Made by a program: the position numbers and the translations under genes. Source: Azohydromonas australica DSM 1124 (GTDB taxonomy: Bacteria; Pseudomonadota; Gammaproteobacteria; Burkholderiales; Burkholderiaceae_C). Taken from it: a stretch of 32,774 bases of DNA. Positions 25,330 to 32,597 of this stretch are shown one piece after another. The notes beneath the pieces were generated by a model. That model saw nothing but the letters and a program-made list of their open reading frames with translations. It was not told the origin of the DNA and did not search any database. Location: NCBI RefSeq assembly GCF_000430725.1, contig NZ_AUMO01000086.1, positions 1 to 32,774 on the forward strand, written 5' to 3'. Position 1 is the first letter of the stretch. Each line of letters opens with the position of its first letter.

Positions 25330-27231
25330 ATGAAGTCCGCTTCCCTTCGGCCCGCCGCGCTGTGCGGCCTGGCCCTGCTCGCCCTCACCCCCATCGCCCG
25401 CGCCGCCGAGGCGGTGGCTCAAGCGCCCTACAACGTCGCGCAGGCCGCGGTGCCGGTGCAGCCGGTGGTGGTGACGGCCACGCGCTTGTCGCAGCCCGTG
25501 TCCTCCGCACTGTCGGATGTACGCGTGATCGACGCTGAACAGATCCACCAAGCGGGCTCGATGTCGCTGCCCGAATTGCTGCAGACACAAGCAGGCGTGG
25601 AAATCATCAGCAATGGAGGCCCAGGCCAGACCACGGGCATCTTCATCCGCGGCGCCAACGCCAACCATGTGCTGCTGCTGGTGGACGGCGTACGGATCAA
25701 CTCGGCCACCGCCGGCACCAACGCCTTCGAGCACATCCCGCTGTCGCAGATTGAGCGCGTGGAAGTGCTGCGCGGCCCGGGCAGCAGCCTCTACGGCGCC
25801 GACGCGATCGGCGGCGTGATTCAGGTGTTCACCAAGCAGGGCGAACGCACCGAGGCCCGCGTTGGCGTGGGCAGCGACCGCCTGCGTGAGATCTCTGCCG
25901 GCCTAGGTCGCCGCTTTGGTGCCACATCGCTGTCCGTGCAGGCCGGCTACACCCGTACCGATGCCTTCTCGGCTGCCAGCCCGACCAACACGCAGGGGGC
26001 GTTCAATCCCGACGACGACCGCTACCGCAACCGCCACATCAGCCTGGGTGTGGAACATGAGCTGGCCGCGGACCAAGCCCTGGCTCTGCGCTGGCTGCAA
26101 AGCGACGCCAAAACGCATTTCGACGGTACGCCGACCACGGATGACCTGAACCACCAGCGCCTGAGCCGCCTGTCGGTGGAGAGCCGCAACCGCATCACGC
26201 CGAACTGGCGCAGCACGCTGCGTCTGGCCCGCGGAACTGACGACAGCGTCACCACCGGCGCCTTCCCGGGCCGCTTCCGCACCGACCAGGATCAGCTGAC
26301 GTGGCAGAACGACCTGCAAGCGCTGGGAGGCAAAGTGGCGGCCGGACTGGAGTGGCGCCGCGAAAAAGTGGACACGGACAGTACGTTCACTCGCACGCAA
26401 CGCCATGTGGCCGCCGTGTTCGGCAGCTATGCACTGGCTTGGCAACGGCAACTGCTGGAACTGTCAGTGCGCCACGACGATGATTCGCAGTTCGGCGGCC
26501 ACGGCACCGGCAAGCTGGCTTATGGCTGGCAGTTCGATCCGGCCTGGCGCCTGTCGGCCAGCGCGGGCACGGCGTTCAAGGCACCTACCTTCAATGACCT
26601 GTATTTCCCGCTGACCGACTTCAGTTTCCCAGGCTTCCCCTACTTCTATACCGGCAACCCGAACTTGAAGCCCGAGCGGGCCCGCAATGTCGAGGCCGCC
26701 CTGCGCTATGAGCGCTCGGGCTGGCGTGGCGGGCTGGTGGTGTTCAACAACCGCATCCGCGACCTCATCGACCAGAGTACTGATGCAATCGATCCCACTC
26801 TGCACACGGTGGACAACGTGGCCCGGGCGCGCATCCGGGGCGCCACGCTGGACGCGGCCTACACGACCAGTGCGTGGAACGTGCGCACCGAATGGACACG
26901 TCAGGATGCCGAGAACGCCGACACAGGCCTGCGCCTGCAACGGCGCGCCAAGCACTACGGCAGCGCCAGTCTGAACTGGACGCCCGGCCCCTGGCGTGCC
27001 GGCGTCGAACTGGTGACCAGCGGCGCGCGGTTCGCAGACGAGGCCAATACCGTGGCTTCCCGCATGGGCGGCTATGCCCTGGTGAATCTGCACGCGGGCT
27101 ATGCCCTTACGCCCGAGCTGCGGCTGTCGGCCCGCCTGAACAACGTGGCCGACAAGCGCTACGAACTGGTGCAGGGCTTCAACACCCCAGGCCGCAAGTT
27201 CTTCGTGGCGCTGGAATACGCGGCCAAGTAA
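25330..27231 (+). CDS. btuB: TonB-dependent vitamin B12 receptor BtuB
   Basis: The 633-residue protein (E. coli BtuB 614) has a signal peptide (about 1-25, LALLALTPIARA), a TonB box region (VVVTATRL), a plug domain (LLQTQAGVEI, IFIRGANANHVLLLVDGVRI, EVLRGPGSSLYGADAIGGVI) and a 22-strand barrel closing with LNNVADKRYELVQGF and KFFVALEYAAK. It takes cobalamin across the outer membrane using TonB energy. The last residue is Lys rather than the usual aromatic, with FFVALEY just before it. The ATG at 25330 has a GGAGA site about 7 bases upstream and gives a normal signal peptide. The cobalamin riboswitch upstream and btuCDF downstream fix the substrate with good confidence. Codon use in the middle of the gene looks less GC-extreme than its neighbours. 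Confidence 0.93.
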   Translation: MKSASLRPAALCGLALLALTPIARAAEAVAQAPYNVAQAAVPVQPVVVTATRLSQPVSSALSDVRVIDAEQIHQAGSMSLPELLQTQAGVEIISNGGPGQTTGIFIRGANANHVLLLVDGVRINSATAGTNAFEHIPLSQIERVEVLRGPGSSLYGADAIGGVIQVFTKQGERTEARVGVGSDRLREISAGLGRRFGATSLSVQAGYTRTDAFSAASPTNTQGAFNPDDDRYRNRHISLGVEHELAADQALALRWLQSDAKTHFDGTPTTDDLNHQRLSRLSVESRNRITPNWRSTLRLARGTDDSVTTGAFPGRFRTDQDQLTWQNDLQALGGKVAAGLEWRREKVDTDSTFTRTQRHVAAVFGSYALAWQRQLLELSVRHDDDSQFGGHGTGKLAYGWQFDPAWRLSASAGTAFKAPTFNDLYFPLTDFSFPGFPYFYTGNPNLKPERARNVEAALRYERSGWRGGLVVFNNRIRDLIDQSTDAIDPTLHTVDNVARARIRGATLDAAYTTSAWNVRTEWTRQDAENADTGLRLQRRAKHYGSASLNWTPGPWRAGVELVTSGARFADEANTVASRMGGYALVNLHAGYALTPELRLSARLNNVADKRYELVQGFNTPGRKFFVALEYAAK

Positions 27232-27243
27232 GCGGCGCTCCCC

Positions 27244-28242
27244 ATGCTCCGCGCCCTGCGCATCTGGCTGCTACTGGCGCTGCTGGCTGCCGCCGCACTG
27301 GGCGTGGCGCTGGCCAGCGGCAGCAGCGAGATCGCGCTGGCGGAGCTGCCGCGGCTGCTGCTGCACCCCGACGACAGCCCCGCGGCGCAGGTGCTGCACG
27401 CGCTGCGGCTGCCGCGCGCACTCTCCGCCTTTGCCAGCGGCGCGCTGCTGGCGCTGGCCGGCGCGCTGATGCAGGTGCTGCTGCGCAACCCGCTGGCCGA
27501 TCCCTACGTGCTGGGCACCTCCGGCGGCGCGGCGGTGGGCTCGCTCATCGCGCTCCTGCTCGGCGGCGGGCTGCTGACGCTGCAGCTCGGCGCCTTCGCC
27601 GGCGCGCTCACCTCCACCCTGCTGCTCTTCGGCCTGGCGCGCCGCGCCTGGCAGCCGCAGCTCGGCGAGAGCGAAGGCAGCGTGCCGCGGCTGCTGCTCA
27701 CCGGCGTGATGCTGGCGGCGCTGTGGGCCGCCGTGACGCTGCTGCTGCTGACGCTGGTGCCGGAGGCGCAGCTGCGCGGGATGCTGTTCTGGCTCAGCGG
27801 CGACCTCGCCGGTGCCGACGCACCGGGCTGGCCGCTGGCAGCGCTGGCGGGCCTGCTGCTCGTGCTGTGGCCGCTGGCGCGCGAGTTGAACCTGCTGCTG
27901 CGCGGCGCCGCCGGCGCGCAGGCGCTGGGCGTGCGCGTGGCGTGGCTGCAGCGCGCGCTGTACCTGCTGGCCTCGCTGGCCGCGGCGGTGGCGGTGGCCA
28001 CCGCCGGCGCGGTGGGCTTCGTGGGGCTGGTGGCGCCGCACGCGCTGCGGCTGCTCATCGGCAACGACCAGCGCGTGCTGCTGCCGGCCTGCGCCCTGGG
28101 CGGCGGCACGCTGCTGCTGCTGGCCGACACCCTGGCGCGCACCGCCGTGGCCCCGCAGCAGCTGCCCGTGGGCGTGGTGATGGCGCTGCTGGGCGCGCCG
28201 GCCTTCATCGCGCTGCTGCTGCGCGCGGAGGGGCGGCGATGA
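27244..28242 (+). CDS. btuC: Vitamin B12 ABC transporter permease BtuC
   Basis: The 332-residue, very hydrophobic protein belongs to the FecCD/BtuC permease family. Landmarks are RLPRALSAFASGALLALAGA, then LMQVLLRNPLADPYVLG with the following SGGAAVGS, and near the end VGFVGLVAPHALRLLIGNDQ followed by LPVGVVMALLGAPAFIALLL. Ten helices are expected, with two copies forming the channel in the inner membrane. It starts 12 bp after the btuB stop and overlaps btuD by 4 bases (ATGA at 28239-28242). Position within a riboswitch-led cluster identifies cobalamin as substrate; sequence alone could not separate it from siderophore permeases. Confidence 0.92.
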   Translation: MLRALRIWLLLALLAAAALGVALASGSSEIALAELPRLLLHPDDSPAAQVLHALRLPRALSAFASGALLALAGALMQVLLRNPLADPYVLGTSGGAAVGSLIALLLGGGLLTLQLGAFAGALTSTLLLFGLARRAWQPQLGESEGSVPRLLLTGVMLAALWAAVTLLLLTLVPEAQLRGMLFWLSGDLAGADAPGWPLAALAGLLLVLWPLARELNLLLRGAAGAQALGVRVAWLQRALYLLASLAAAVAVATAGAVGFVGLVAPHALRLLIGNDQRVLLPACALGGGTLLLLADTLARTAVAPQQLPVGVVMALLGAPAFIALLLRAEGRR

Positions 28243-29015
28243 GCGCCGCGCTGCTGCAGGCCATCGGGCTGACGCTGCGCGCGGGCGCGCGCACGCTGGC
28301 CGAGAGGCTGGACCTGCGCATCGAGCCCGGCCAGTGCTGGGCGCTGCTGGGCCCCAACGGCAGCGGCAAGAGCACGCTGCTGCACACGCTGGCCGGGCTG
28401 CGGCCGGCGCAGGGCGGGCAGGTGCTGCTGGAAGGCATGCCCCTGGAAGCGTGGTCGCCGCTGGAGGCCGCGCGCCGGCGCGGGCTGCTGCCGCAGCAGC
28501 TGCACGACGCCTTCTCCAGCCCGGTGCTGGAGGTGGTGTTCACCGGCCGCCACCCCTACCTGCCGCGCTGGGGCTGGGAGTCGGAGGACGACCACCGCAT
28601 CGCGCGCGCCGCGCTGGCGGCGGTGGACCTGGACGGCTTCGAGGCGCGCGACGTGCGCGCGCTCTCCGGCGGCGAGCGCCAGCGCGTGGGCATCGCCGCG
28701 CTGCTGGCGCAGGCCCCGCGCCTGCTGATGCTCGACGAGGCGCTGGCGCACCTGGACCTGCCGCACCAGGTGGGACTGCTAGAACACCTGCGCGCGCTCG
28801 CACAACGCGAAGGCCACGCCGTGCTGCTGTCCATCCACGATTTCAACCTGGCCCACCGCTTCGCCACCCACGCGCTGCTGCTGGGCCGCGCGGGCGTACC
28901 GGCGCAGGCCGGGCCCGCGGACGCGGTGATGAGCGCCGAAGGCCTATCGAACGCCTTTGGCCACCGCGTGCACCGCGGCGAGGTGCAGGGCCGCACCGTG
29001 TTCGTGGCGGACTGA
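28239..29015 (+). CDS. btuD: Vitamin B12 ABC transporter ATP-binding protein BtuD
   Basis: The 258-residue protein is an ABC ATPase with Walker A GPNGSGKST, Q-loop GLLPQQ, signature LSGGERQRVGIA, Walker B RLLMLDEALAHLD and switch His in SIHDFNLA. The catalytic Glu is present, while the Pro usually following DE is Ala. It powers BtuC-mediated uptake from the cytoplasmic face. ATG 28239 overlaps the btuC stop, so the two are translationally coupled, with GAGGGGCGG as a ribosome site. BtuF begins 5 bases after its stop. Confidence 0.92.
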   Translation: MSAALLQAIGLTLRAGARTLAERLDLRIEPGQCWALLGPNGSGKSTLLHTLAGLRPAQGGQVLLEGMPLEAWSPLEAARRRGLLPQQLHDAFSSPVLEVVFTGRHPYLPRWGWESEDDHRIARAALAAVDLDGFEARDVRALSGGERQRVGIAALLAQAPRLLMLDEALAHLDLPHQVGLLEHLRALAQREGHAVLLSIHDFNLAHRFATHALLLGRAGVPAQAGPADAVMSAEGLSNAFGHRVHRGEVQGRTVFVAD

Positions 29016-29020
29016 AGGCC

Positions 29021-30019
29021 ATGCGGCACGGCAGCACGCGTTCGCGCCGGTTTCGGAACGCGGCCAGGCTACTGGCGCTGGCAGCAGGCCTGGGGCTGGC
29101 CGGATCGGCTGCCGCCGCACCCGGCCCGGCGTCCGTGGCGGCACCGGCGCCCAAGCAAGCAGCGGCTCCCGCGGCGGCGCCGGCTCTGGACGCGCCGCTG
29201 CGCCTACGCGACGACGAGGGCCACGAATTGTCGTTGCCGCACCCGGCGCGGCGCATCGTGAGCGTGGCGCCGCACCTGACCGAGCTGCTGTTCGCCGCCG
29301 GCGCGGGCGACCGGGTGGTGGGCGTGGACGCGTGGAGCGACTTCCCCGCCGCGGCGCGGCGGCTGCCGCGTGTCGGCGACAGCGCGCAGCTGGACCTGGA
29401 GCGCATCGTGGCGTTGCGGCCGGACGTGGTGGTGGTGTGGGCCGACGGCACCGCCGCGCGGCAGCTGCAGCGGCTGCAGGCGCTGAAGCTGCCGCTGTAC
29501 TTCAGCCGGCTGCAGCGCCTGGAGGACGTAGCCGCCACGCTGCGCCGCCTGGGCGCGCTGGCCGGCAGCGCGGACGACGCCGAGGCCGCCGCGCGGCGCT
29601 ACGAGGGCGATCTGCAGGCGCTGCGCACGCGCTACGCGGGGCGGCGCGAACTGCGGGTTTTCTACCAGATCTGGCAACGGCCCCTGCTGACCGTCAGCGG
29701 CCGCCATTTCATCAGCCAGGCGCTGCAGCTGTGCGGCGGGCGCAATGTCTTCGCCGACTTGGCCCCGCTCACGCCCACGGCGAGCGAGGAGGCGGTGGTG
29801 CAGGCCGATCCGGACGTCATCGCCGCCTCGCGCCAGGACAGCGGCGGCCCCGAGCCGCTGGCGCGCTGGCAGGCGCTGCGCAGCCTGCGCGCCACGCGCC
29901 AGGATGCGCTGCTGCTGCTCGACGCCGACACCCTGCACCGCCCCACCGACCGCTTGCTGCAGGGTGCCGGGGAGCTGTGCCGGCGGCTGGACGAAGTGCG
30001 CGGCCGCACGCCGCCATGA
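29021..30019 (+). CDS. btuF: Periplasmic cobalamin-binding protein BtuF
   Basis: The 332-residue protein has an Arg-rich n-region and signal peptide (RLLALAAGLGLAGSAAAA), then an Ala/Pro linker and a class III periplasmic binding fold. Typical blocks are RRIVSVAPHLTELLFAAGAG, then RVVGVDAWSDFP, LDLERIVALRPDVVVVW, and later FISQALQLCGGRNVFADL and ADPDVIAASRQD. It delivers cobalamin to BtuC-BtuD. The ATG at 29021 has GAAGG just upstream and follows btuD by 5 bases. The N-terminal linker makes it longer than E. coli BtuF (266). It is the last gene of the cluster before the tRNA; a hairpin (30036-30060) without a U-tail follows. Confidence 0.92.
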   Translation: MRHGSTRSRRFRNAARLLALAAGLGLAGSAAAAPGPASVAAPAPKQAAAPAAAPALDAPLRLRDDEGHELSLPHPARRIVSVAPHLTELLFAAGAGDRVVGVDAWSDFPAAARRLPRVGDSAQLDLERIVALRPDVVVVWADGTAARQLQRLQALKLPLYFSRLQRLEDVAATLRRLGALAGSADDAEAAARRYEGDLQALRTRYAGRRELRVFYQIWQRPLLTVSGRHFISQALQLCGGRNVFADLAPLTPTASEEAVVQADPDVIAASRQDSGGPEPLARWQALRSLRATRQDALLLLDADTLHRPTDRLLQGAGELCRRLDEVRGRTPP

Positions 30020-30086
30020 GGGACGTCCGCGGTTGATGCGACAATGCGCCTTCGTCGCATGACGCGTCACGCGGCGACAGCATCCA

Positions 30087-30176
30087 GGAAGCGTGGCCGA
30101 GCGGTTTAAGGCACCGGTCTTGAAAACCGGCGAGGGTTGATCCCCTCCGTGGGTTCGAATCCCACCGCTTCCGCCA
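30087..30176 (+). tRNA. tRNA-Ser (anticodon UGA)
   Basis: The 90-base gene folds as a class II tRNA. The acceptor arm GGAAGCG (30087-30093) pairs with CGCTTCC (30166-30172), followed by discriminator G and an encoded CCA (30174-30176). The anticodon stem CCGGT/ACCGG encloses CTTGAAA, giving anticodon TGA at 30121-30123, which reads UCA serine codons. A long variable arm (about 30131-30147) and the T arm with GTTCGAATC are present. It marks the border between the ordered chromosome and the fragmented region to the right; tRNA-Ser genes are common integration sites. Confidence 0.97.
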
Positions 30177-30192
30177 GCCCGACCCCTCATAA

Positions 30193-30333
30193 TGTTTCAC
30201 GGCATCCGTAGATGGCGCCGTCCTACAGGAGGCGGTGGCCGATCTAACGACGAGCGTTGAAGGCCTCCTTGCCCGGCTTTGCATCGTGAACGCCAAGCTG
30301 GCCGAGCTGCGCCGCCCCGGGCTCGACGGCTGA
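30193..30333 (+). pseudogene. Coding remnant without a start, C-terminal part of an unknown protein
   Basis: After a TAA at 30190, the frame stays open to a TGA at 30331-30333 and reads DGAVLQEAVADLTTS, VEGLLARLCIVNAKLAELRR and PGLDG. The heptad-like helical pattern and biased codon choice look like real protein, but there is no ATG, GTG or TTG with a ribosome site at the front. I take it as the tail of a truncated gene, perhaps of phage or element origin given its place right after the tRNA. The family is not recognised. Confidence 0.4.
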
Positions 30334-30568
30334 AGTCGCGCCCTGGCGATGCTAGCGCGGCTGCGGTACTTCACCGGTATCACGCCGCGCCTGCTCGCTC
30401 TTGTTACAGGTCCCCGTCCCTCCTCCCGCATGTTCGGCAGTCCTGGCGATGCTGAGCACACACCTGAACCTGAGCTGACAAGCACGCCAGGGAAAGGGTC
30501 TCAACGGCGTCTTTATCCCGTCCGGCCCTGATGGCCATCCGAGCTGCTGCAAGCGCGTCCTGGGCCTT
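30334..30568. other. Non-coding stretch with an HTH-like scrap on the minus strand
   Basis: No gene is supported here. On the minus strand near 30432-30461 one frame reads SIARTAEH, close to the SIAKTAEH of the HTH fragment at 31282-31386 and encoded by similar bases (5 differences in 24). This suggests two decayed copies of related sequence in the region. Confidence 0.4.
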
Positions 30569-30805
30569 CTACGGCCCCCCGGAGGCCGCCAGCCCGCCCG
30601 AAGGCTGTGGCGCCAGCAGCTCCAGCGACAGCTCACGCGGGTTGTCGGTGCGGCGGCTCACGTCCAGCAGCTCAATGCCAAGCACACGCCCCTGCGCGTC
30701 GTAGTCGATCACTACACCCTCGCGCACCTCATCGCTGTCGGCCACCTCCCCGGCGGCGAGCCGGATGTACATGGCATCGGCCTGGGGGTCGTACTGGACT
30801 TTCAT
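30569..30805 (-). CDS. DUF2283 protein, possible antitoxin-like partner
   Basis: The 78-residue protein carries the DUF2283 pattern: MKVQYDPQADAMYIRLAAGE, then GVVIDYDAQGRVLGIELLDV. DUF2283 proteins are small and of unknown function, often encoded next to DUF4258 proteins, and the pair has been suggested to behave as a toxin-antitoxin-like module. That role is prediction, not established. Its ATG (30805) overlaps the stop of the upstream DUF4258 gene by ATGA, so they are cotranscribed and translationally coupled. The last ten residues (AASGGP and before) are beyond the family core. Confidence 0.8.
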   Translation of the reverse strand: MKVQYDPQADAMYIRLAAGEVADSDEVREGVVIDYDAQGRVLGIELLDVSRRTDNPRELSLELLAPQPSGGLAASGGP

Positions 30806-31050
30806 GGCGTGGGGACTCCGTACTTGTCGAGCTTGCTGGTAAGCATCGCGGTAATGACCAGATCGCCTTCAACAATCACGCGAAGCAGCACCGGCTTGCC
30901 GTCGCGCTCGAACACGCCCTGTCGCTCCTCGCGCGGCGGCTGTGCCGGCACCACGCGCTGCGGGGTGTCCAGCACCGCGTCCAACCACTCGCTGGGGATG
31001 TGCCGCTCTGAGATGCGGGCCAGCGCGTGGGCGGTGAAGCGGTAGGGCAT
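30802..31050 (-). CDS. DUF4258 protein, possible toxin-like partner
   Basis: The 82-residue protein has the DUF4258 pattern: FTAHALARISERHIPSEWL near the start (His-Ala and Arg-x-Ser-Glu-Arg), then a variable centre and LLRVIVEGDLVITAMLTSK near the end. Conserved His, Arg and Glu positions have led to proposals that it is a small RNase-like protein; activity is not shown. It is the first gene of a two-gene unit with the DUF2283 gene. The ATG at 31050 lacks a strong ribosome site. Such pairs are common in mobile and accessory DNA, which fits the surroundings. Confidence 0.78.
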   Translation of the reverse strand: MPYRFTAHALARISERHIPSEWLDAVLDTPQRVVPAQPPREERQGVFERDGKPVLLRVIVEGDLVITAMLTSKLDKYGVPTP

Positions 31051-31058
31051 GGGTCACT

Positions 31059-31171
31059 ATCGCCGACATCCAGATCAACCTGGGCAGTGCGAGGCCATGG
31101 AGACGGTGGACACGCTGACCGTGGCCGACGATGTGGTCCAGGGCTCCGACGACGAGCGGCTCCAGCCCTGA
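31059..31171 (+). pseudogene. Frameshifted coding remnant of unknown origin
   Basis: One frame reads TIADIQINLGSA from about 31059, and another continues from ATG 31097 as METVDTLTVADDVVQGSDDE to a stop at 31171. The two pieces look like adjoining parts of one protein broken by a small indel. I do not recognise it; a phage-type protein is possible. The 31172-31281 DNA that follows shows no clear gene. Confidence 0.3.
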
Positions 31172-31281
31172 CGCTGCCGGCCCATGCTGGCGGCTACCGC
31201 GCCGTGTCTGACGGCGACGTGCACCGCCTCCTGCGTTAGGCCGGCCTGGCGCCCACGCTGCCGGAGCCCAGCCGCTGGGAG

Positions 31282-31386
31282 TCAGGCGGCGCTGCAGTAA
31301 CGCTTGACCGTGGCCGTGCTCAGGCCGAAGTGCTCCGCCGTCTTGGCGATGCTGGCGTCGTTGGCCGTCAAGACGCTCAGGCGCGC
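31282..31386 (-). pseudogene. Helix-turn-helix C-terminal fragment
   Basis: The minus strand reads LSVLTANDASIAKTAEHFGL followed by STATVKRYCSAA and a stop at 31282. SIAKTAEHFGLSTATVKRY is a clear helix-turn-helix of the kind found at the end of recombinases and some plasmid regulators. Upstream of about 31386 the frame loses protein character, so only the last 35 codons of a gene appear to survive. A related scrap lies near 30432-30461. Confidence 0.5.
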
Positions 31387-31426
31387 GTGCGGCGGTCCGC
31401 CGACACCTCGCTGCCGGCAAGCTGTA

Positions 31427-31478
31427 GGGTGCCAGATGCAGTAATTCTTCTTATGGGTAATCAGCCCATGTGGCACCC
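31427..31478. repeat. Inverted repeat with nested inner palindrome
   Basis: GGGTGCCA (31427-31434) and TGGCACCC (31471-31478) are exact reverse complements, with an inner ATGGG (31453-31457) / CCCAT (31465-31469) pair. The 52-base unit is AT-richer inside than its surroundings. It could be a recombination or operator site, or a small element remnant; nothing decides between these. Confidence 0.5.
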
Positions 31479-31544
31479 CACCCGCCTCTTTTCAATGTAT
31501 CGGAGGGTAACATTCCGGGATCCAAAAAACTACGGTAGGGCGAG

Positions 31545-31652
31545 ATGGGAGAGATGGGAGAGATGGGAGAGATGGGAGAGATGGGAGAGATGGGAGAGAT
31601 GGGAGAGATGGGAGAGATGGGAGAGATGGGCGAGATGGGCGAGATGGGCGAG
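31545..31652 (+). repeat. Twelve tandem 9-bp units, each with an in-frame ATG
   Basis: Nine copies of ATGGGAGAG are followed by three of ATGGGCGAG, in phase with the glycosyltransferase frame, so the protein begins with twelve Met-Gly-Glu units. A partial unit (GGGCGAG) precedes the first ATG. Every unit contains GGAG or GGCG close to the next ATG. Copy number is likely to change by slippage in steps of three residues without breaking the frame. Confidence 0.95.
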
Positions 31653-32519
31653 CACGTTTCCGTCATCATCCCGACGATGTGCGACAAGGCGCGCGGCGCG
31701 CTACTACGCCGGGCCATCGCCAGCGTCCGCGCCCAAAGAGGGGTACGCCTTGAGGTGATTGTGGTGGTCAATGGCCAGCGCTTTGAGCCGGACATCGTTG
31801 ATGAACTGCAGGCCCGGCCTGAATTGCGCGTGCTGCAGCTCGATGAGGGCAACGTGTCGGCGGCTCGCCTTCACGGCCTGCGCCATGCGTCAGGGGCATT
31901 CTTTGCTTTCCTCGACGACGACGACGAGTTCTTAGATGGGGCGCTGGCGCGCCGCGTGGGGCTGTTTCGGCCGGGCATTGACGTAGTAGTGAGTGCCGGT
32001 CTGGTGCGCCGCGGTGGGCACGACACGCCTTTGGTGCCAGCGTCCATTGCGGCCACGGTCAACGCCGACATTGCTGGGAGCTTTCTGCGCTGCAACTGGT
32101 TCGCGTCGCCGGCCTCGATGTTCCGCGCCGGGGCAGTGCGAGCTGACCTTTTCGACATGCGGCTGCAGTATTTCGAGTGGACGTACTTGTTTTTCCGGCT
32201 GCTGGCCGAGGGCATGCGCATGCACTTTGACGACACGCCTACGTATCGCGTTCATGCCGACACGCCCGCGTCCGCATCCAAGTCGGCAGCCTATGCGGCG
32301 TTTTCCCTGGTGCTATTCAGAGACCATATCCTGCCGCTTGATTTGCCCGCAACGGTGAAGCGGGCCTTGCGCAAGAAGCGCGTTACCGCGCTCAACGTCG
32401 TCTCGCAGCACGAACTCCAGGCCGGGCGCCGGTTGAGCGCTTGGCGGGCGCACATTGAGTGCGTCCTGCGTGGTGGCGTGCAGTTCCTGCCGTACACGCG
32501 CCACCTGCTGCTGCGTTAA
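31545..32519 (+). CDS. Family 2 glycosyltransferase with repetitive N-terminus
   Basis: The frame gives 324 residues from the first ATG or 291 from the last ATG of the repeat (31644). After the Met-Gly-Glu repeats comes a GT-A fold: VSVIIPTMCD (nucleotide-sugar strand), LEVIVVVNG, and AFFAFLDDDDEFLDG with the acidic DxD-type cluster. Later blocks are FRCN-like LRCNWFASPASMFRAG and YFEWTYLFFRLL. GT2 enzymes move sugars from nucleotide donors to surface polysaccharides or lipids; donor and acceptor are not predictable here. No signal or membrane anchor is seen. I list the first ATG because GTAGGGCGAG upstream is a usable ribosome site, but the last ATG gives the typical family N-terminus. The gene stands alone between decayed DNA and an IS4-type transposase, with no sugar-synthesis neighbours in view. 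Confidence 0.82.
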   Translation: MGEMGEMGEMGEMGEMGEMGEMGEMGEMGEMGEMGEHVSVIIPTMCDKARGALLRRAIASVRAQRGVRLEVIVVVNGQRFEPDIVDELQARPELRVLQLDEGNVSAARLHGLRHASGAFFAFLDDDDEFLDGALARRVGLFRPGIDVVVSAGLVRRGGHDTPLVPASIAATVNADIAGSFLRCNWFASPASMFRAGAVRADLFDMRLQYFEWTYLFFRLLAEGMRMHFDDTPTYRVHADTPASASKSAAYAAFSLVLFRDHILPLDLPATVKRALRKKRVTALNVVSQHELQAGRRLSAWRAHIECVLRGGVQFLPYTRHLLLR

Positions 32520-32597
32520 GCGCCATCCCTTTCAAGGTGCCCATTTAGCTAGCACGCTGCCTCCTCTGACGCACCCGATGGCAAGTGGAGGTGTGCG

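Noticed and set aside
30087..30200. Search for an attachment-site repeat of the tRNA-Ser 3' end
   Set aside because: No second copy of the GTTCGAATCCCACCGCTTCC segment was seen elsewhere in the window, so no att pair is called.
31545..31652. CRISPR-like reading of the tandem repeat
   Set aside because: Units are 9 bp with no spacers, so this is a minisatellite within a coding frame.
31451..31852. Minus-strand frame with repeated Ile-Ser-Pro
   Set aside because: It is the reverse-strand reading of the 9-bp repeat and the glycosyltransferase start; it has no family features.
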